Assembly (NCBI GenBank): GCA_022605405.1
Contig: JABYQQ010000005.1
Coordinates: 1,116,001 to 1,180,000, forward strand
Reading direction: 5' to 3'
DNA length: 64,000 nucleotides
Source: Earliella scabrosa
Taxonomy: Eukaryota; Basidiomycota; Agaricomycetes; Polyporales; Polyporaceae
Within the stretch, counting starts at the first letter, position 1, and each line of letters opens with the position of its first letter. The position numbers and the translations under genes were made by a program. Shown here piece by piece: positions 53,750 to 64,000 of the stretch. Under the pieces are notes generated by a model. The model did no database searches, was not told the origin of the DNA, and worked only from the letters and a program-made list of their open reading frames with translations.

Positions 53750-56243
53750 TCACTTGCGATAGAACTGCACCGCGGGTCAGATTGCGTGGATGCCGTAGAA
53801 AAACTGGATGACTCACGTTGCGGCGGAAGTTGAACCAAAGGGACAGGCAACCGCGGTCGAAGCTGCTCCTGAAACCACTATGCAAACTAGTCAGTATGTC
53901 TGCCAGAATATCTTCTAGCCCGACAGATTTACCGCTTGTGTGAGAACTCCCATTCTCGGTTGACAATCCGGAAGGCGATGTCCTCGTAAGGAGGTCCAGC
54001 ACTGAAGTGCAGCAAGACGGTCTCGTCGTTGCCCGGTTCCTTCACAATCTTATACGTGGGTGCCTTGGACTTGTCGATGAGATCGGGATAGAAGATGTTG
54101 AACTAGAGCAGGTCAACTCGTGTAATGAGAGATAATTCGGGGGGAACAAACCTTATAGCCTTGCACGACCTTGGGAGGAGGATTGTCCGTACTGCAATCA
54201 CAATGAGCGACTATTGTTAGCCAAGGTTAGGCGATACGAAACTCACTCGTAGTGCGTCTGATTGTACTTGTTCCACTCGTATCCAGTGTGCACGCGGTTG
54301 AAGTACCGCGGCTTCCTCGGGCGATACTTGTCCTCCCAATTGTATGAAGTCGGTCGAGTAATGCTCTCTTCCACGTTGAAGAGCTCTTCTTCCTCGTCCA
54401 ATTCGCGCTCTGCTTCCGCACGGTAAAGTGCCTCCGCAAGGTCGGCATTGCTTGGTGCTTCAACTTCTTGCTGCTCTGGGACGGTTTCGACGGTCTTCGG
54501 AATGAACCGTGTGCCGGCGATTGTCCGTCTTTGTTGCATCTAACTCATGGTTAGTTATTGCCGCGATCATTATGCACGATTGAAACGTACAAGATACCGC
54601 AAGTCCTCGATAGTGGTGAGGATATCCATTTGCCGTTCATCATGGTGCAACTTCCGAATGTCGATGAGAGGTGGACTCATGGATCGGTCATATGGCTCGA
54701 CCTCCTCGGCGGCCACTTGCTCTGCACCGTCCGCAGGAATGACATTCCGGATATCGCCCTTTTGGGCTGACTTCGCAACACCGGCCAGTAGCTCCTCTTG
54801 CGCCTGGAGAGCTTCATCGCGTTGCCGCTTGCGCAATTGTTCCAAACGATTGCGGACGACAACCTCGTGCAAAGTCCTCAGCTTCGCCTGTGAATCCTCG
54901 TGAGCATCTGCTACAGTGCGCCTCAAGAATATTGATAGCCATACCTTGGCCTTCCACACCAGAAGCTTCTTCAATAGTCCTTCCCAATACTCCACGTCGA
55001 TAGGTTCCCCGCTCGAGAGCTTGGCTTGAATTTGCTTTTGGAGCTGAACTAAATGCTCGTAAGATTTGCCCCGGAGCAATGCGGTGATGTCGGCCTCCAC
55101 TGCAGCGGCAGCGGCGGCACCCATCCTCTGAGTAGCCGTAATTCGGTCTAATGCGTCCTTGGTGACGACCATCATGTTCTGTTGTGCGGTCAGAGTTGGC
55201 ACGGCGGGGGAGCGGGCGGGACGACGCACTGTCCAAAACTCAAGGTTTGTCTCGGACTGTTCCAGCCGGAGGTAACGCTCGATATCATCGTGCAGCTCTT
55301 CCACCTGTTGCGGAGTAAGGCTCTAGAGAGATGTCAGTCCAGGAAGCCCATTGTGGATGACGGATGGACATACGTCGACAATGTTGTAGGGCTCATCCAA
55401 ATCAATTTCCAGACCCTCTTTGGTAAGCTCATCGTCCTCGTCGCTCGGCGGGTTGACGTAGCGTAGGTTGAGGGCAAGAAAGTCGACGGCTTTTGCTCGC
55501 TTTTCCTTGATGCGAATCATAGCCCGGTTGCGCTCCTGCTCCAGCTCAAACTCTTCCTCCTTCGATAACCAGTCCGCCAGCTGAACGGACTCGGCTAATC
55601 CCCGCATCCTCACTTCCTCCTCCTCCCGCAGCCGCTGCTCCGCCTCCCTCTCCGCACGTCGCCTGTTGAGCCTTTCCAGCTCCTCCTTCGCTTCCTGTCG
55701 TCTGATGGCATCCCTCCTCTGAGCTTCTGCCAGGGAGAGACCCTGCTTCTTCTCCTTCTCGTTCTTCTTGTGCCAGCGGAACTGCTGGTCCAGGTTAACG
55801 TCGTGGAACGGATTGTCGGTTGCGCTGTATACGCTCAGCTCGGCAACCCTCCGAGCCTCCTCCTCCTCCCTTGCGCGTTTCTTCTCCGCCTTCCGAGCCT
55901 TTCTCTCTTCGGACTTCTCGCGTTTACGCCTGCCGGTGCGCGTTAGTCTGCCAAAACATTGCGTGACCATACGAAAGACGCACTTCTTCCGTTCCCGTTC
56001 ACGCTCCGAGCTGTCGCTACGGTCTCTCCTGCGGCGTGACTTGTGGTCTCGGTCCCTGCTCTCGCTGCGGTGACGGCTCCGATGGCGCCTGTCGTGGTCG
56101 TCTTCGTCGTCATATCTGCGAGACTCCTTCCGTCGATCCCTGTCGCGAGACCGGTCTCGGGGTGACCTGGACCTAGACCGGTCGCGATACCAACCTCTGT
56201 CTCGCCTATTCGGAGTAGCGGAGCGCGAGCGATCCCTGCCCAT
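53750..56243 (-). CDS. CACTIN: Cactin, spliceosome-associated protein
   Basis: Nuclear factor that binds late spliceosomal complexes and is needed for accurate splicing (fission yeast Cay1). Exons 56243-55984, 55929-55374, 55322-54945, 54887-54591, 54539-54247, 54191-54152, 54102-53933, 53868-53817, 53764-53750 give 686 residues. The N-terminus is an RS/RD-rich domain (MGRDRSRSATPNRRDRGWYR). The charged central cactin domain follows (YSATDNPFHDVNLDQQFRWHKK, EEFELEQERNRAMIRIKEKRAK, VDFLALNLRYV, LLRGKSYEHLVQLQKQIQAKL, VEYWEGLLKKLLVWKAKAKL). The C-terminal domain shows RPRKPRYFNRVHTGYEWNKYN, FNIFYPDLIDKSKAPTYKI, FRIVNREWEFSHKRGF and ends RGCLSLWFNFRRNFYRK. The last five codons form a 15-nt terminal exon; it is required to give the family's fixed C-terminus. 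Confidence 0.9.
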
Positions 56244-56444
56244 AGTGTGAGAGAGAATAGCAGGTAGAGGAGGAGATGGCAGTCAAAGGGAGTGCAGCAG
56301 TGGCGGAGAAGAGCACCTCTGGCAGTAAGCGCTGGGAGGTGATTGGTGGCGGTGTCGACTTTTGGCCCGGTCCGAGGTCTTCCGGATGCTCGTTTCAGTC
56401 GGGGTCGTGGCATGGGCGGTCTTGTCCTCCCCCCTCAACATCTC

Positions 56445-58878
56445 ATGCTTTCCGGCTGTTCGACACAACTTCCGTGCTCGTGTCGCGCAGCCCGTGCATG
56501 GAGATTGTCTGCTCCTCGCCATGCCTCACGAACTGTGCGCACACAAGCCCGTTACGCGCCACCGTCGGACGACATCCCCGGCCCCGGTGACATGTATGGG
56601 ATGCGACCGTCTGGCCTAGCAACCCCCCGAGAGGTACTGCCGAACCGCGAGCTAGTTGAGATTGGAACGAAGCTCATGAGGAATCCAAGCTGGTACATTA
56701 TCTCAATCAGTATGTGGTCGGTCAGGAGAATGCGAAGAAGGTCCTGTCTGTGGCGTACGTGCATCCTTTGGGCAGGCGCAGCGAACGATGGACTAATCGC
56801 ATGAACCGAAGTGTATTCAATCACTACAACCGTGTGCACGCGAATCTGAGAGCTATGTACTATGATGAGCCTCCACATCTAGCCTCCACAGAGTATGCGG
56901 ATAAATGTGAGGGCTTGTCGGGACCCTCATTCAACGATGATTCTGAACCTCTACGATCCACTTGCTCGCAGCGTCTGCAACAGGGGCCCAGTCGAAGTCG
57001 TATCAGATGCAAGAGCAATATCAGGAGCAGGTGCTGACGGCACCTCTCATGCCACACACCACCATGCCGCTATTCGAGAAGAGCAATGTGCTAGTAATGT
57101 GAGTGCACACGCTAGTCGGTTGACTGTGTATACGATCCTCTTAACTCCTGTGCGCAGTGGACCAACAGGATCCGGTGGGTGTATGTCCACTATGGAGGAC
57201 CGAATCTCATGCCTCTACTGGCAGGGAAGACATTACTGGCGAAGACACTAGCCAACGTGCTTGACGTTCCTTTTTCTGTCAGCGATGCGACAACGTTCAC
57301 TCAGGTGAGTACACTCAACCTCTTTCCATCCTCGAAGAGGGTACTCAGACCACACACCAGGCAGGATGTTGGTCTTATCGTTATACCTCCATAATTGCGA
57401 TTGATGGAATGCATTAGATGTAGGAGACGACGTCGACATGTGCGTTCAGCGTTTGGTGAGTTAGTTTCCACATCCGTGGGTCTATTGATTGTCTCACCAA
57501 GCCTCCAGCTTCAAGCAGCCAACTGGGATCCGTATAAGGCCAAGTACGAAGTGTCTCATCCTTACCTAACCTATGACTGAGGCAATCTGCCGTTTAGTAT
57601 GGGCATCATCTACATCGACGAAGTCGATAAAATTGCACGGAAGTCCACTGGCCCAGAATCGACACGGGATGTCGGAGGGGAAGGCGTTCAGCAGGCCTTA
57701 CTCCGGATGATGGAGGGTTCAGTTGTCAATGTACCGGCCAAGGGTCCGTCTATGCCACCGCCAACCGGTGGCGCCCGTGGCGGGCGCGGACAAGCGATGC
57801 CTGCACCAGTTCGTGCGTACTGCGTGTCTATTGACATGTACAGACACTTGCTGATCGCTTCTGACGTACTTAGAATGGCCGGAGTCATACGCTGTCGATA
57901 CGACGAACGTTCTGTTCATCCTGAGCGGTGCCTTCGTGGGCCTCGATAGCATTATAAGGCGACGTATGGCCAAAGGGGTTCGCTACGCCCTTGTCCTGGG
58001 TATGACTGGTCGTGACTTACGATCCCACAGTCCATAGGCTTCACGGCGAATCTTTCGGCACCCGAAGAGCCTGCATCGCCTTCCGGCCTCCCCTTCTTCA
58101 CGCCGAATAGCAACTCTAATTCTAGCGGGAATATACTAAACCAAGTTGAGCCTGGCGGTACGCGTATCTTCCATTATGTGGCGAACAAGATCCGGACAGC
58201 TGAATGCGACTACGATAGATCTAGTCAAGTTCGGGTGAGCGTCGCGATATCCCTGACCCGTGTTACACTCGAGGGCCTGACACGTCTCCCACAGCTTTAT
58301 CCCAGAGTTCGTCTCCCGGACGCCTTCCATAACGACGTTGTCGCCCTTGTCGCCTGCCGACCTCCGAAAAGTGCTCACTGAAGTCAAGGGCTCGCTCATC
58401 TCGCAGTACACCGCCCTTTTCGGCTACTCCGGCATCGAGATCAGGTTCACGAGCGCCGCCATCGACGAGATATGCAGGAAAGCGGCGGCAAGAGGCGGCG
58501 GCGCCCGAGGCTTGAGAGGAATCATGGTGCGCTTCCTTGTATTAGGCAACGCATATACACTGATATTTGCTTCAGGAAACCCTGTTGTTGGAACCAATGT
58601 ACGAAGCTCCGTAAGTCGTCATCTATTGCCTTGTACCTTGGATGCGTACTGATCGAGGGTATGCACTGACAGCGGCTCGGTGAGTGTATACATCATCCAA
58701 TGCACGGCTCTCCGTATTAACATGGCAAATGTAGTGGATCAAGCACATCCTGATCGACGAGGCGACCGTTTTGGGAGAAGGTTCGCCGCAGTACTGGGGC
58801 TTGGGCAAGACGGAAGCCACGAAGTTCTGGAATGCGTGGGCGGCCGAAGAAGAGAGATACACTGGAAACCTGACATAA
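56445..58878 (+). CDS. MCX1: Mitochondrial ClpX-type AAA+ unfoldase
   Basis: ATP-dependent unfoldase of the mitochondrial matrix; Mcx1/CLPX also activates the first heme-synthesis enzyme in yeast. Exons 56445-56633, 56690-56754, 56812-56906, 56972-57098, 57158-57174, 57225-57304, 57361-57367, 57418-57455, 57509-57543, 57598-57812, 57874-57977, 58031-58157, 58219-58234, 58295-58526, 58576-58610, 58673-58679, 58735-58878 give 510 residues. A basic presequence is seen; there is no zinc-binding domain, as in yeast Mcx1. Motifs: [23 protein letters not shown], Walker A GPTGSGKT (~160-167), pore loop AGYVG (~192-196), Walker [10 protein letters not shown] (~221-229), [11 protein letters not shown], sensor-2 region [10 protein letters not shown]. 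Two exons are only 7 nt. An earlier in-frame ATG (56412) is possible. It shares a ~200-bp promoter with cactin. Confidence 0.9.
57361..57367 (+). other. 7-nt micro-exon of MCX1 (pore loop)
   Basis: GCAGGAT, preceded by ACACACCAG and followed by a GTTGGT donor. It encodes Ala, Gly and the first base of Tyr; the next exon (57418) starts AT-GTA-GGA, completing AGY-VG. Without it the phase is wrong and the invariant pore-loop motif is lost. Flanking introns are 56 and 50 nt. Confidence 0.8.
58673..58679 (+). other. Second 7-nt micro-exon of MCX1
   Basis: CGGCTCG between a CTGACAG acceptor and a GTGAGT donor. It joins EPMYEA-P to G-S and keeps phase into [10 protein letters not shown]. Flanking introns are 62 and 55 nt. 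Confidence 0.7.
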
Positions 58879-59200
58879 CATATAGACAACCTACGCACTG
58901 GTGCTTGGGACCGTATCATCTACGTTCGCACCCTCTGCTGTAGTGAGTACTGTATACCATGTTGTATTGTATGCAGCGGGGAGGATGGATGTAGAAGCAC
59001 ACTACACATTCCAATCATTATGGGAATCAGGGGACAAGTGAGAAGATACACCCTACTAGCTACACGTCCCAGCGACGCCTCTACGGAGAGCTACACAACG
59101 TTATTTCTTCTCGTACGAAAGTGGTCATGGATGGATGCTAAGATGGATGTGATACCGTCTCAATGAACGTGGGTAGGATATAGAGACAATGATGATGCGG
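58879..59200. other. Convergent intergenic region, no gene seen
   Basis: 322 bp between the MCX1 and YRB1 stops, moderately AT-rich. No recognised element. Confidence 0.45.
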
Positions 59201-60111
59201 TTACTCGTCCTTCTTCTCTTCCTCAGCCTTCTCCTCGGTCTTCTCCTCGGCCTTGGTCTCCTCCTTGGGCTCCTCAGTAGCAGCGGGCTCCTCCTTCTTG
59301 TCCTCGGGGGCAGGAGCTTCGGCTTTGGGCTCTTCTGCAGCAGAAGTGCCGGTGAGTTCCGCGTTGTGCTTTTGCGCCTTCTCGAACTCATCCTTGAACT
59401 GCTGTGCGTCTGCGGGGGGTGTTGGCGATGATATGCAACTGGAAGACATGAAGACCTTACTCTCGGCGTTCGCAAAACGAATAGCAAGCGTCTCCGAAGT
59501 GGGAGGGTTCTCCGAGTAGTCGGCAGCTACTTTCCAGACCCAGCTCCGGTCCGAGCCAATGTTGGGCTGGAGGCGCATGTCGGAGGTGACTAGCCCCACG
59601 CTTCAATCGTCTTGAACAGGAGAGATGTCCAGATGGCGTGCTTACTGGCATGGTTCGCGCAGACTTTGAGGGTCTTATCGCGCCTCATCACGAGTCGGAT
59701 TTTCTTAGTCTCCTTGTGCTGAAGCAGACGGACGTCGCCAGTTCCACGTTCCTTCCACTCTGAGGAGTCGGTTGCGAATCGGAAGAGCTTCGCACGCCTG
59801 TGACGGACACAGACGCGTCAGCTAAGAGATCATGGAATACGAGCAGAGATCAAGCCGGACATTTTGAAGAGAACCTCCTCATCTTCCTCGTGTGTCTTCG
59901 TCTCAACCTGCTCAGTGAGCTTGATCACAGGCTCGAACTGAGGGTCGTGCTCCTCATCCTAGATATCGCCATGAGAGTCAGCTTGCGTCCTTGCCGACCT
60001 TGGGGTGGCGCGATCTCGGTCTGCATCGATTGCAGCGACCGGTCGCCTGACCAAAGCGTTCGCGTAGATAGCACTCACCCGGGGCGCAAGAGCATCGGTG
60101 GGTTCAGACAT
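59201..60111 (-). CDS. YRB1: Ran-binding protein 1 homologue (RanGAP co-activator)
   Basis: Cytosolic RanBP1 that binds Ran-GTP and stimulates RanGAP to dissociate export complexes. Exons 60111-60079, 59958-59861, 59797-59646, 59589-59461, 59409-59201 give 206 residues. The RanBD1 domain is complete: [123 protein letters not shown]. The C-terminus after residue ~150 is a Lys/Glu/Pro/Ala-rich tail ([20 protein letters not shown]) probably disordered. The first exon is 33 nt. It shares a 254-bp divergent promoter with EMP24. Confidence 0.93.
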
Positions 60112-60284
60112 ATCGGCGTGAAGATTGGTCGTGAACAAGAGAGATAGAGAGGATGGAGATGAGAGTGAGAGCTGAAAAAGTGTCGTACAGAGAAAGGACC
60201 GCGCGCATCTAACCCTTCTCCATCCAGATCGCGGCGCGGGACCCCGAGATCACAATCAATAGTGGCCCGGGGTCCCAGGGTCGC

Positions 60285-60290
60285 CACGTG
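60285..60290. promoter_or_regulatory. CACGTG E-box in the YRB1-EMP24 divergent promoter
   Basis: CACGTG in context GCCACGTGACC, 175 bp from the YRB1 ATG and 75 bp from the EMP24 ATG. Confidence 0.35.
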
Positions 60291-60365
60291 ACCCTTCCCT
60301 GTGCTCGAAGTGTCGGCGAAGTGTAGTGTTGGGAAGACAGACTCTGCATCCTGACCTCGACGACC

Positions 60366-61241
60366 ATGCTACGACCGTATACCCCTACACTCTCCATAAT
60401 GTGGCTTTCACTTCTCCTCGTTCTGCCGCTCTTCGTATCCGGGCATATGATCGAGGTACCGGCCTCCAAGAAGGAATGCTTCTTCGAGGACCTACATGTG
60501 AACGACAAGGTACGTCAAGTCAGTTCTATGTTCAGATGCAGCATGCATATGTCGCGCGCAGATGACCGTCACGTACCAAGTGGGAGGAGGGGGTCATCTT
60601 GACATCGACTTCTGGGTGCGTTCCATGTCTCTCCTCACCCCTACCACTCGTGCGAGCCGCCGTACAGCTTGCGGACCCAGACAACATCGCGCTCGGAAAG
60701 CATATAAAGCAGTCGCAAGGCACCGTGCAGATAACCGCGAAGAAGGATGGCCGCTACGAGTACTGTTTCTCAAACCAGATGTCTACGGTTGTAGACAAGA
60801 TGGTCAGGTACGTGTCACTTTCGCAGGCGAGGCGCGCGCACCGCTCACGCGCACTCCGGACGCAGCTTCAATGTGCACGGCGTCATCTACGTGGACGACG
60901 AAGGTGCGCTGCCAACCTGAGCTCTCGGTTCTTACTGTGCTCAGCAACCCGTAGACATTGTCTCCCCCATCGAGCGCGAGATTCGCGCGCTGTCCCACGG
61001 CCTGACGTCCGTTAAGGACGAGCAGGAATACATTGTCGTTCGCGAGCGGACACACAGAAACACCGCCGAGTCCACGAACGATCGAGTCAAATGGTGGTCA
61101 ATACTCCAGGCTGGGGTTCTATTCGCTGTTGTTGCATGGCAAGTCTACTACCTGAAGGTATGTCTACGCTCATGTGCGGTTTATGTCTCCTTCCTCACCG
61201 GGATTTTGCAGTCGTTCTTCGAGGTGAAGCGGGCCTTCTAG
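60366..61241 (+). CDS. EMP24: p24-family cargo receptor, Emp24 (p24 beta) type
   Basis: Type I membrane protein of COPII/COPI vesicles that sorts GPI-anchored and other cargo between ER and Golgi. Exons 60366-60509, 60562-60615, 60668-60807, 60866-60903, 60955-61157, 61212-61241 give 202 residues. Seen: a signal peptide (IMWLSLLLVLPLFVSG), a GOLD domain with the two conserved Cys (KKECFFEDL and GRYEYCFSN), SFNVHGVIYVDDE, a membrane-proximal coiled coil (IEREIRALSHGLTSVKDEQEYI, RERTHRNTAESTNDRVKWWS), a transmembrane helix (ILQAGVLFAVVAWQVYYL) and the cytosolic tail KSFFEVKRAF with the FF COPII signal. ATG 60366 is used; an ATG at 60402 would also leave a signal peptide. Confidence 0.93.
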
Positions 61242-61852
61242 TACATGGGAGTATGCGGTCGTCTTGCATAATTTATTCCATTTCTACCTCATTGCCCGCG
61301 AGCAAGCATTGTGTGCCAGCGTGACATTCCAAGCTATTCCAAGGTTCGTTCATCTTAACCCCACGCTCGATCTGGCCCTGGTACGCAAGGACTTCTTTTC
61401 CACATCTCACTCACGTCTCAAGCTGTTGATGGAAGAGTCCATAAACCGGGCAGTAGAGATGTGCATATTGTAATAGAAAACAACATGAGACGATACGGGG
61501 GTATTATGCAGTTTACAATTGTTCGAGAAACGAGCGCAAGTGCAGGAGAGAGACGAGAGAATGAGGCATGTGTGCGAAGAGTAATGAAACATATGAGAGA
61601 GACGACGGCCAATGCAAGAGGAGCGGGAGCGGCGAAGAGGGGAGACAAAAATCAGGTAAGAAAACATAGCAAACAAGAAAGAGAGCGAATCAGGTCGTGT
61701 CGCGTCGTGATAAATCGAGTGTACACCGTTGCACAGCTGCAAGTAAATCTCGTCTGGGGAGGACCCCGCCTCCCGAGACACACAAAACAACTCTAAAACG
61801 TCTCCTCAGATCAGCCACCACCGCAGACAATACTGACCACAACTGCGCGCAT
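61242..61852. other. Convergent intergenic region, no gene seen
   Basis: 610 bp between the EMP24 and kinesin stops. It contains a purine-rich stretch (AGAGAGAC/GAGCGGGAG) at 61540-61690. No coding motif. Confidence 0.45.
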
Positions 61853-64000
61853 TCAACGCCATGTCGGCTTCGATCCGCCAGCAGCGCTCCCGCTCCGGAA
61901 GCTCACGTCCATGCTCGCGTTCGGGTCGCCGCCCCCACCACCGCCCCTCGAACGAACAGAGCCGCCGCTATGCAGACGCGCCGACGAGACCGCAAGCAAA
62001 GACATCCTCTTCGGCCGCTTCGCTGGCGAGCCTCCAAGAGCGACCCGGCGCGGCCCAGACGAGCTCTTCCCCAGCACGACCGACGAGTTGCCTCCGCCCA
62101 GCGACGCCCGCGCCTGCGGCGAGAGCTGAGGGATCATGCTCGACCGCCTCCTGGGCCGCTCGCTGCGCATCGGACCAATGTTCGACCGTCGCCGCCCGCT
62201 CTTGCTCGCGCCGACCGCTTTTGGTGTGAGCGGCACCCGCTTTGCCGGGCTGTTGTGGTGCCGCTTGACGTGCGCTGTCGATGAGCTGCTGCTGCTCGAG
62301 TCTTCGGACGGGGATGGGATCCGGTTCATGTTGCGGTCCATGAGCGGCGAGACGCGCCGTGGGGACCCCAGGGCCGCGCGCTGCTCCTCGTCGTCTTCCG
62401 CGAGGCTGCCCAAGGTGGACCCGCGCGATCGTGTCTTGAGGAACCCGGGATCGAGCCGGCTCGCTCGTGTCCGCTTACCGCCAGCTCCGCGAGTGGAGGT
62501 GCTAGCGTACGAGCCAGAAGCGGACGATGTTGAAGGGGCAGAGAAGAAGCTGTATTCGAGGCTCGCGTCCGTCTTCTCGTCCTCCCATTCGCTCTCAGAG
62601 CCGCCCATCGAGATGTTCCGCTGCGATGTCTCGGTGGGTGCCGGCGGCAGAGTGCTCGAGCTCGCCTCGGGCGGAGTGACGGAGATGACGACGGGAGCCG
62701 ACGCTGACCCTTCGCCCCCGTCGTCGAGGTCGCCCTGGCCGGCATAGTCGCGCCACTGCACGCCCTTCTTCTTGCCCTTGTCCTTGTCGGAGACGCGGCG
62801 GTAAGGCGCGGCGGACGGCGCCAGGCTGGAGCGCAGCGACTTGCGCGGGCTCTTGTGCGACTTGCGGAGCGGCGAGCCCCCCACACCAGATCCGTACGAG
62901 GACGACCGCCTTGTGACCCGCGTCTTCGGCTGCTGCGAGGACACAGGGCCCGAGACGACACGGCCCACGCCGAGGCTAGCGAATCCCTTGAAGTTGCCGA
63001 GTGCGGACGCGCTCTCTTGCGGGACAGGTGGCACGGTGTAGGACGCGATCGAGTGGCCGAGGAGGGCCTTGAAAGCCGCATCGTTGCCGTCGGCGACGTT
63101 CTTCAGTGACACGCTGAGCGACTTGGCCGTCTGCTCCAGTCCGTCGGGGCCGTTCCCTGGAGCGCCGTCAAGTGTCCGGCTCGCCTCCCCAAGCATCACG
63201 CTGCAGCGGCCGACAAGGCCCACCAGACTAACGAGGGCCTGCGCCTGTGCGGTGACGGCTTCGCGCAGGGCGTCCGCCTGGGCCTCAGCCTTGATGCGCT
63301 CCATCTCCGCCTTACGCCAACGCGCATCGAGCTTGACGTTTTCGAGCGAGACCTCATCGAGCAGATCTGACGACCGACGCTCCTGCACCGCGCGCAACGT
63401 CGCTTCAAAGAGAGCACCCGAGTTGCTCGCCCGCTTGACTCGCGCGTTCAGCGCGCTCTCGGCCTTCAGGATCTGTTCCTCGGGACCCGCGAGGGCCTGG
63501 AGCAGCGCACGCTCGGTTTCGAGGTCGGCAGTCAGCGGTACGGCACCCTCGAGCTCAGCTAGACGCGCGCGGATGACCTTGAGCTTCGCTTCTGCGACTG
63601 AGAGCCTGCCCGCGCAGCTGGCGCCATCCGCGATGGAGGGCCGCATCTGCTCGGCCTTGGTCTGGAGGTCGCTCTTCGCCTTCTCGACCTCCACCAGTGC
63701 CTCGCGCCGCTTGCGCTTCTCCGCCTCCCGCTCCGCATCGCGCTTGCCCTCGAGCTTCGCCTTGAGCTCCGCGACCTCGATGTTGAGACGGTTGATGGCC
63801 TCGACGTACTGGCCGACGTGGCGGTCGACGTTGACGACGTTGCGCGTGATGACCTTTGTCTTGATCTTCGTCGCGCGCTCGGCGTAGACGAGGGTGTTGT
63901 GCGTGTCGTCGAAGTGCGCGCTCGTCGGGGCAACGCAGACGATCATGACCGTCTTGCAGTTACCACCGAGCGAGAACTTCAGCAGACGGGTGAGCTTGCT
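61853..64000 (-). CDS. Kinesin-8 type motor, C-terminal part (truncated by window edge)
   Basis: 3' part of a kinesin gene. The frame is open from the window edge (AGC codon at 64000-63998) to a TGA at 61853, 715 codons without an intron. The visible start is the end of the motor domain: [50 protein letters not shown], then the neck [20 protein letters not shown] and a coiled coil ([20 protein letters not shown]). The [12 protein letters not shown] neck is typical of kinesin-8 (Kip3/Klp5/Klp6/KIF18), plus-end-directed motors that shorten microtubules. The remaining ~400 residues are Ser/Arg/Pro-rich with many basic SP sites, likely a disordered microtubule-binding tail. The catalytic P-loop lies outside the window. 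Confidence 0.88.
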   Translation of the reverse strand, partial: SKLTRLLKFSLGGNCKTVMIVCVAPTSAHFDDTHNTLVYAERATKIKTKVITRNVVNVDRHVGQYVEAINRLNIEVAELKAKLEGKRDAEREAEKRKRREALVEVEKAKSDLQTKAEQMRPSIADGASCAGRLSVAEAKLKVIRARLAELEGAVPLTADLETERALLQALAGPEEQILKAESALNARVKRASNSGALFEATLRAVQERRSSDLLDEVSLENVKLDARWRKAEMERIKAEAQADALREAVTAQAQALVSLVGLVGRCSVMLGEASRTLDGAPGNGPDGLEQTAKSLSVSLKNVADGNDAAFKALLGHSIASYTVPPVPQESASALGNFKGFASLGVGRVVSGPVSSQQPKTRVTRRSSSYGSGVGGSPLRKSHKSPRKSLRSSLAPSAAPYRRVSDKDKGKKKGVQWRDYAGQGDLDDGGEGSASAPVVISVTPPEASSSTLPPAPTETSQRNISMGGSESEWEDEKTDASLEYSFFSAPSTSSASGSYASTSTRGAGGKRTRASRLDPGFLKTRSRGSTLGSLAEDDEEQRAALGSPRRVSPLMDRNMNRIPSPSEDSSSSSSSTAHVKRHHNSPAKRVPLTPKAVGASKSGRRRSNIGPMRSERPRRRSSMIPQLSPQARASLGGGNSSVVLGKSSSGPRRVALGGSPAKRPKRMSLLAVSSARLHSGGSVRSRGGGGGGDPNASMDVSFRSGSAAGGSKPTWR

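Noticed and set aside
53804..53816. 13-nt GT-AG interval after RRN in cactin
   Set aside because: Far too short to be spliced. The 52-nt intron ending at 53765 gives the expected C-terminus instead.
1..64000. Search for CRISPR arrays, rRNA, tRNA, prophage or operon structure
   Set aside because: No regularly spaced repeats, no rRNA-like blocks, no tRNA cloverleaf and no co-directional gene runs were seen; the window is fungal nuclear DNA.

Overview
The window is nuclear DNA from a filamentous basidiomycete, most likely an Agaricomycete. The evidence is dense, intron-rich genes with introns mostly of 45-70 nt, GC-rich coding sequence, and a fungal gene set that includes an adenylate-forming reductase, a PRM10-type transporter, an OTT_1508-like deaminase and a histidine-pathway HIS6. 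It is not bacterial: there are no operons, and nearly every gene needs GT-AG splicing to give a continuous protein. I built exon models by hand from splice signals, reading phase and conserved protein motifs, so they are predictions without RNA support.

Layout: 1-6.5 kb, the 3' end of L-2-hydroxyglutarate dehydrogenase (+), a complex I subunit NDUFA12 (-), an S33-type alpha/beta hydrolase (+), HIS6 (-) and hydroxyacid-oxoacid transhydrogenase (-). 7.7-14 kb, a membrane-anchored aspartic protease (+), a small hypothetical gene (-), a decayed copia-type retrotransposon fragment and a mitochondrial PPR-like protein (-). 14-26 kb, folylpolyglutamate synthase (+), SLX4 (-), importin KAP120/IPO11 (+) and DNA polymerase delta subunit Cdc27/POLD3 (-). 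26-27.1 kb, a retroposed insertion with a 27-A tail and a 14-bp target-site duplication. 27.7-43 kb, a three-domain adenylate-forming reductase (+), PEX2 (-), cytosolic PheRS alpha FRS2 (+), a deaminase-fold protein (+), a PRM10/ThrE-type transporter (-) and a GNAT acetyltransferase (+). 45.4-64 kb, EMC10 (-), a hypothetical (+), a BSD2/NDFIP adaptor (+), PheRS beta FRS1 (-), cactin (-), mitochondrial ClpX MCX1 (+), Ran-binding YRB1 (-), p24 protein EMP24 (+) and the 3' part of a kinesin-8 (-).

The genes are mainly housekeeping: mitochondrial metabolism and proteostasis, tRNA charging, DNA replication and repair, nuclear transport, splicing, and ER/peroxisome biogenesis. They mostly alternate convergent and divergent pairs, with divergent promoters of about 200-700 bp. 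There is no sign of a biosynthetic cluster around the reductase. Both subunits of one enzyme, cytosolic phenylalanyl-tRNA synthetase, lie about 14 kb apart.

Most notable are the young poly(A)-tailed insertion next to the Cdc27 promoter, two 7-nt micro-exons in MCX1 (one splits the Tyr codon of the substrate-gripping pore loop), and three GC-AG introns in HIS6 and FPGS. I saw no rRNA, tRNA, CRISPR or prophage-like features.
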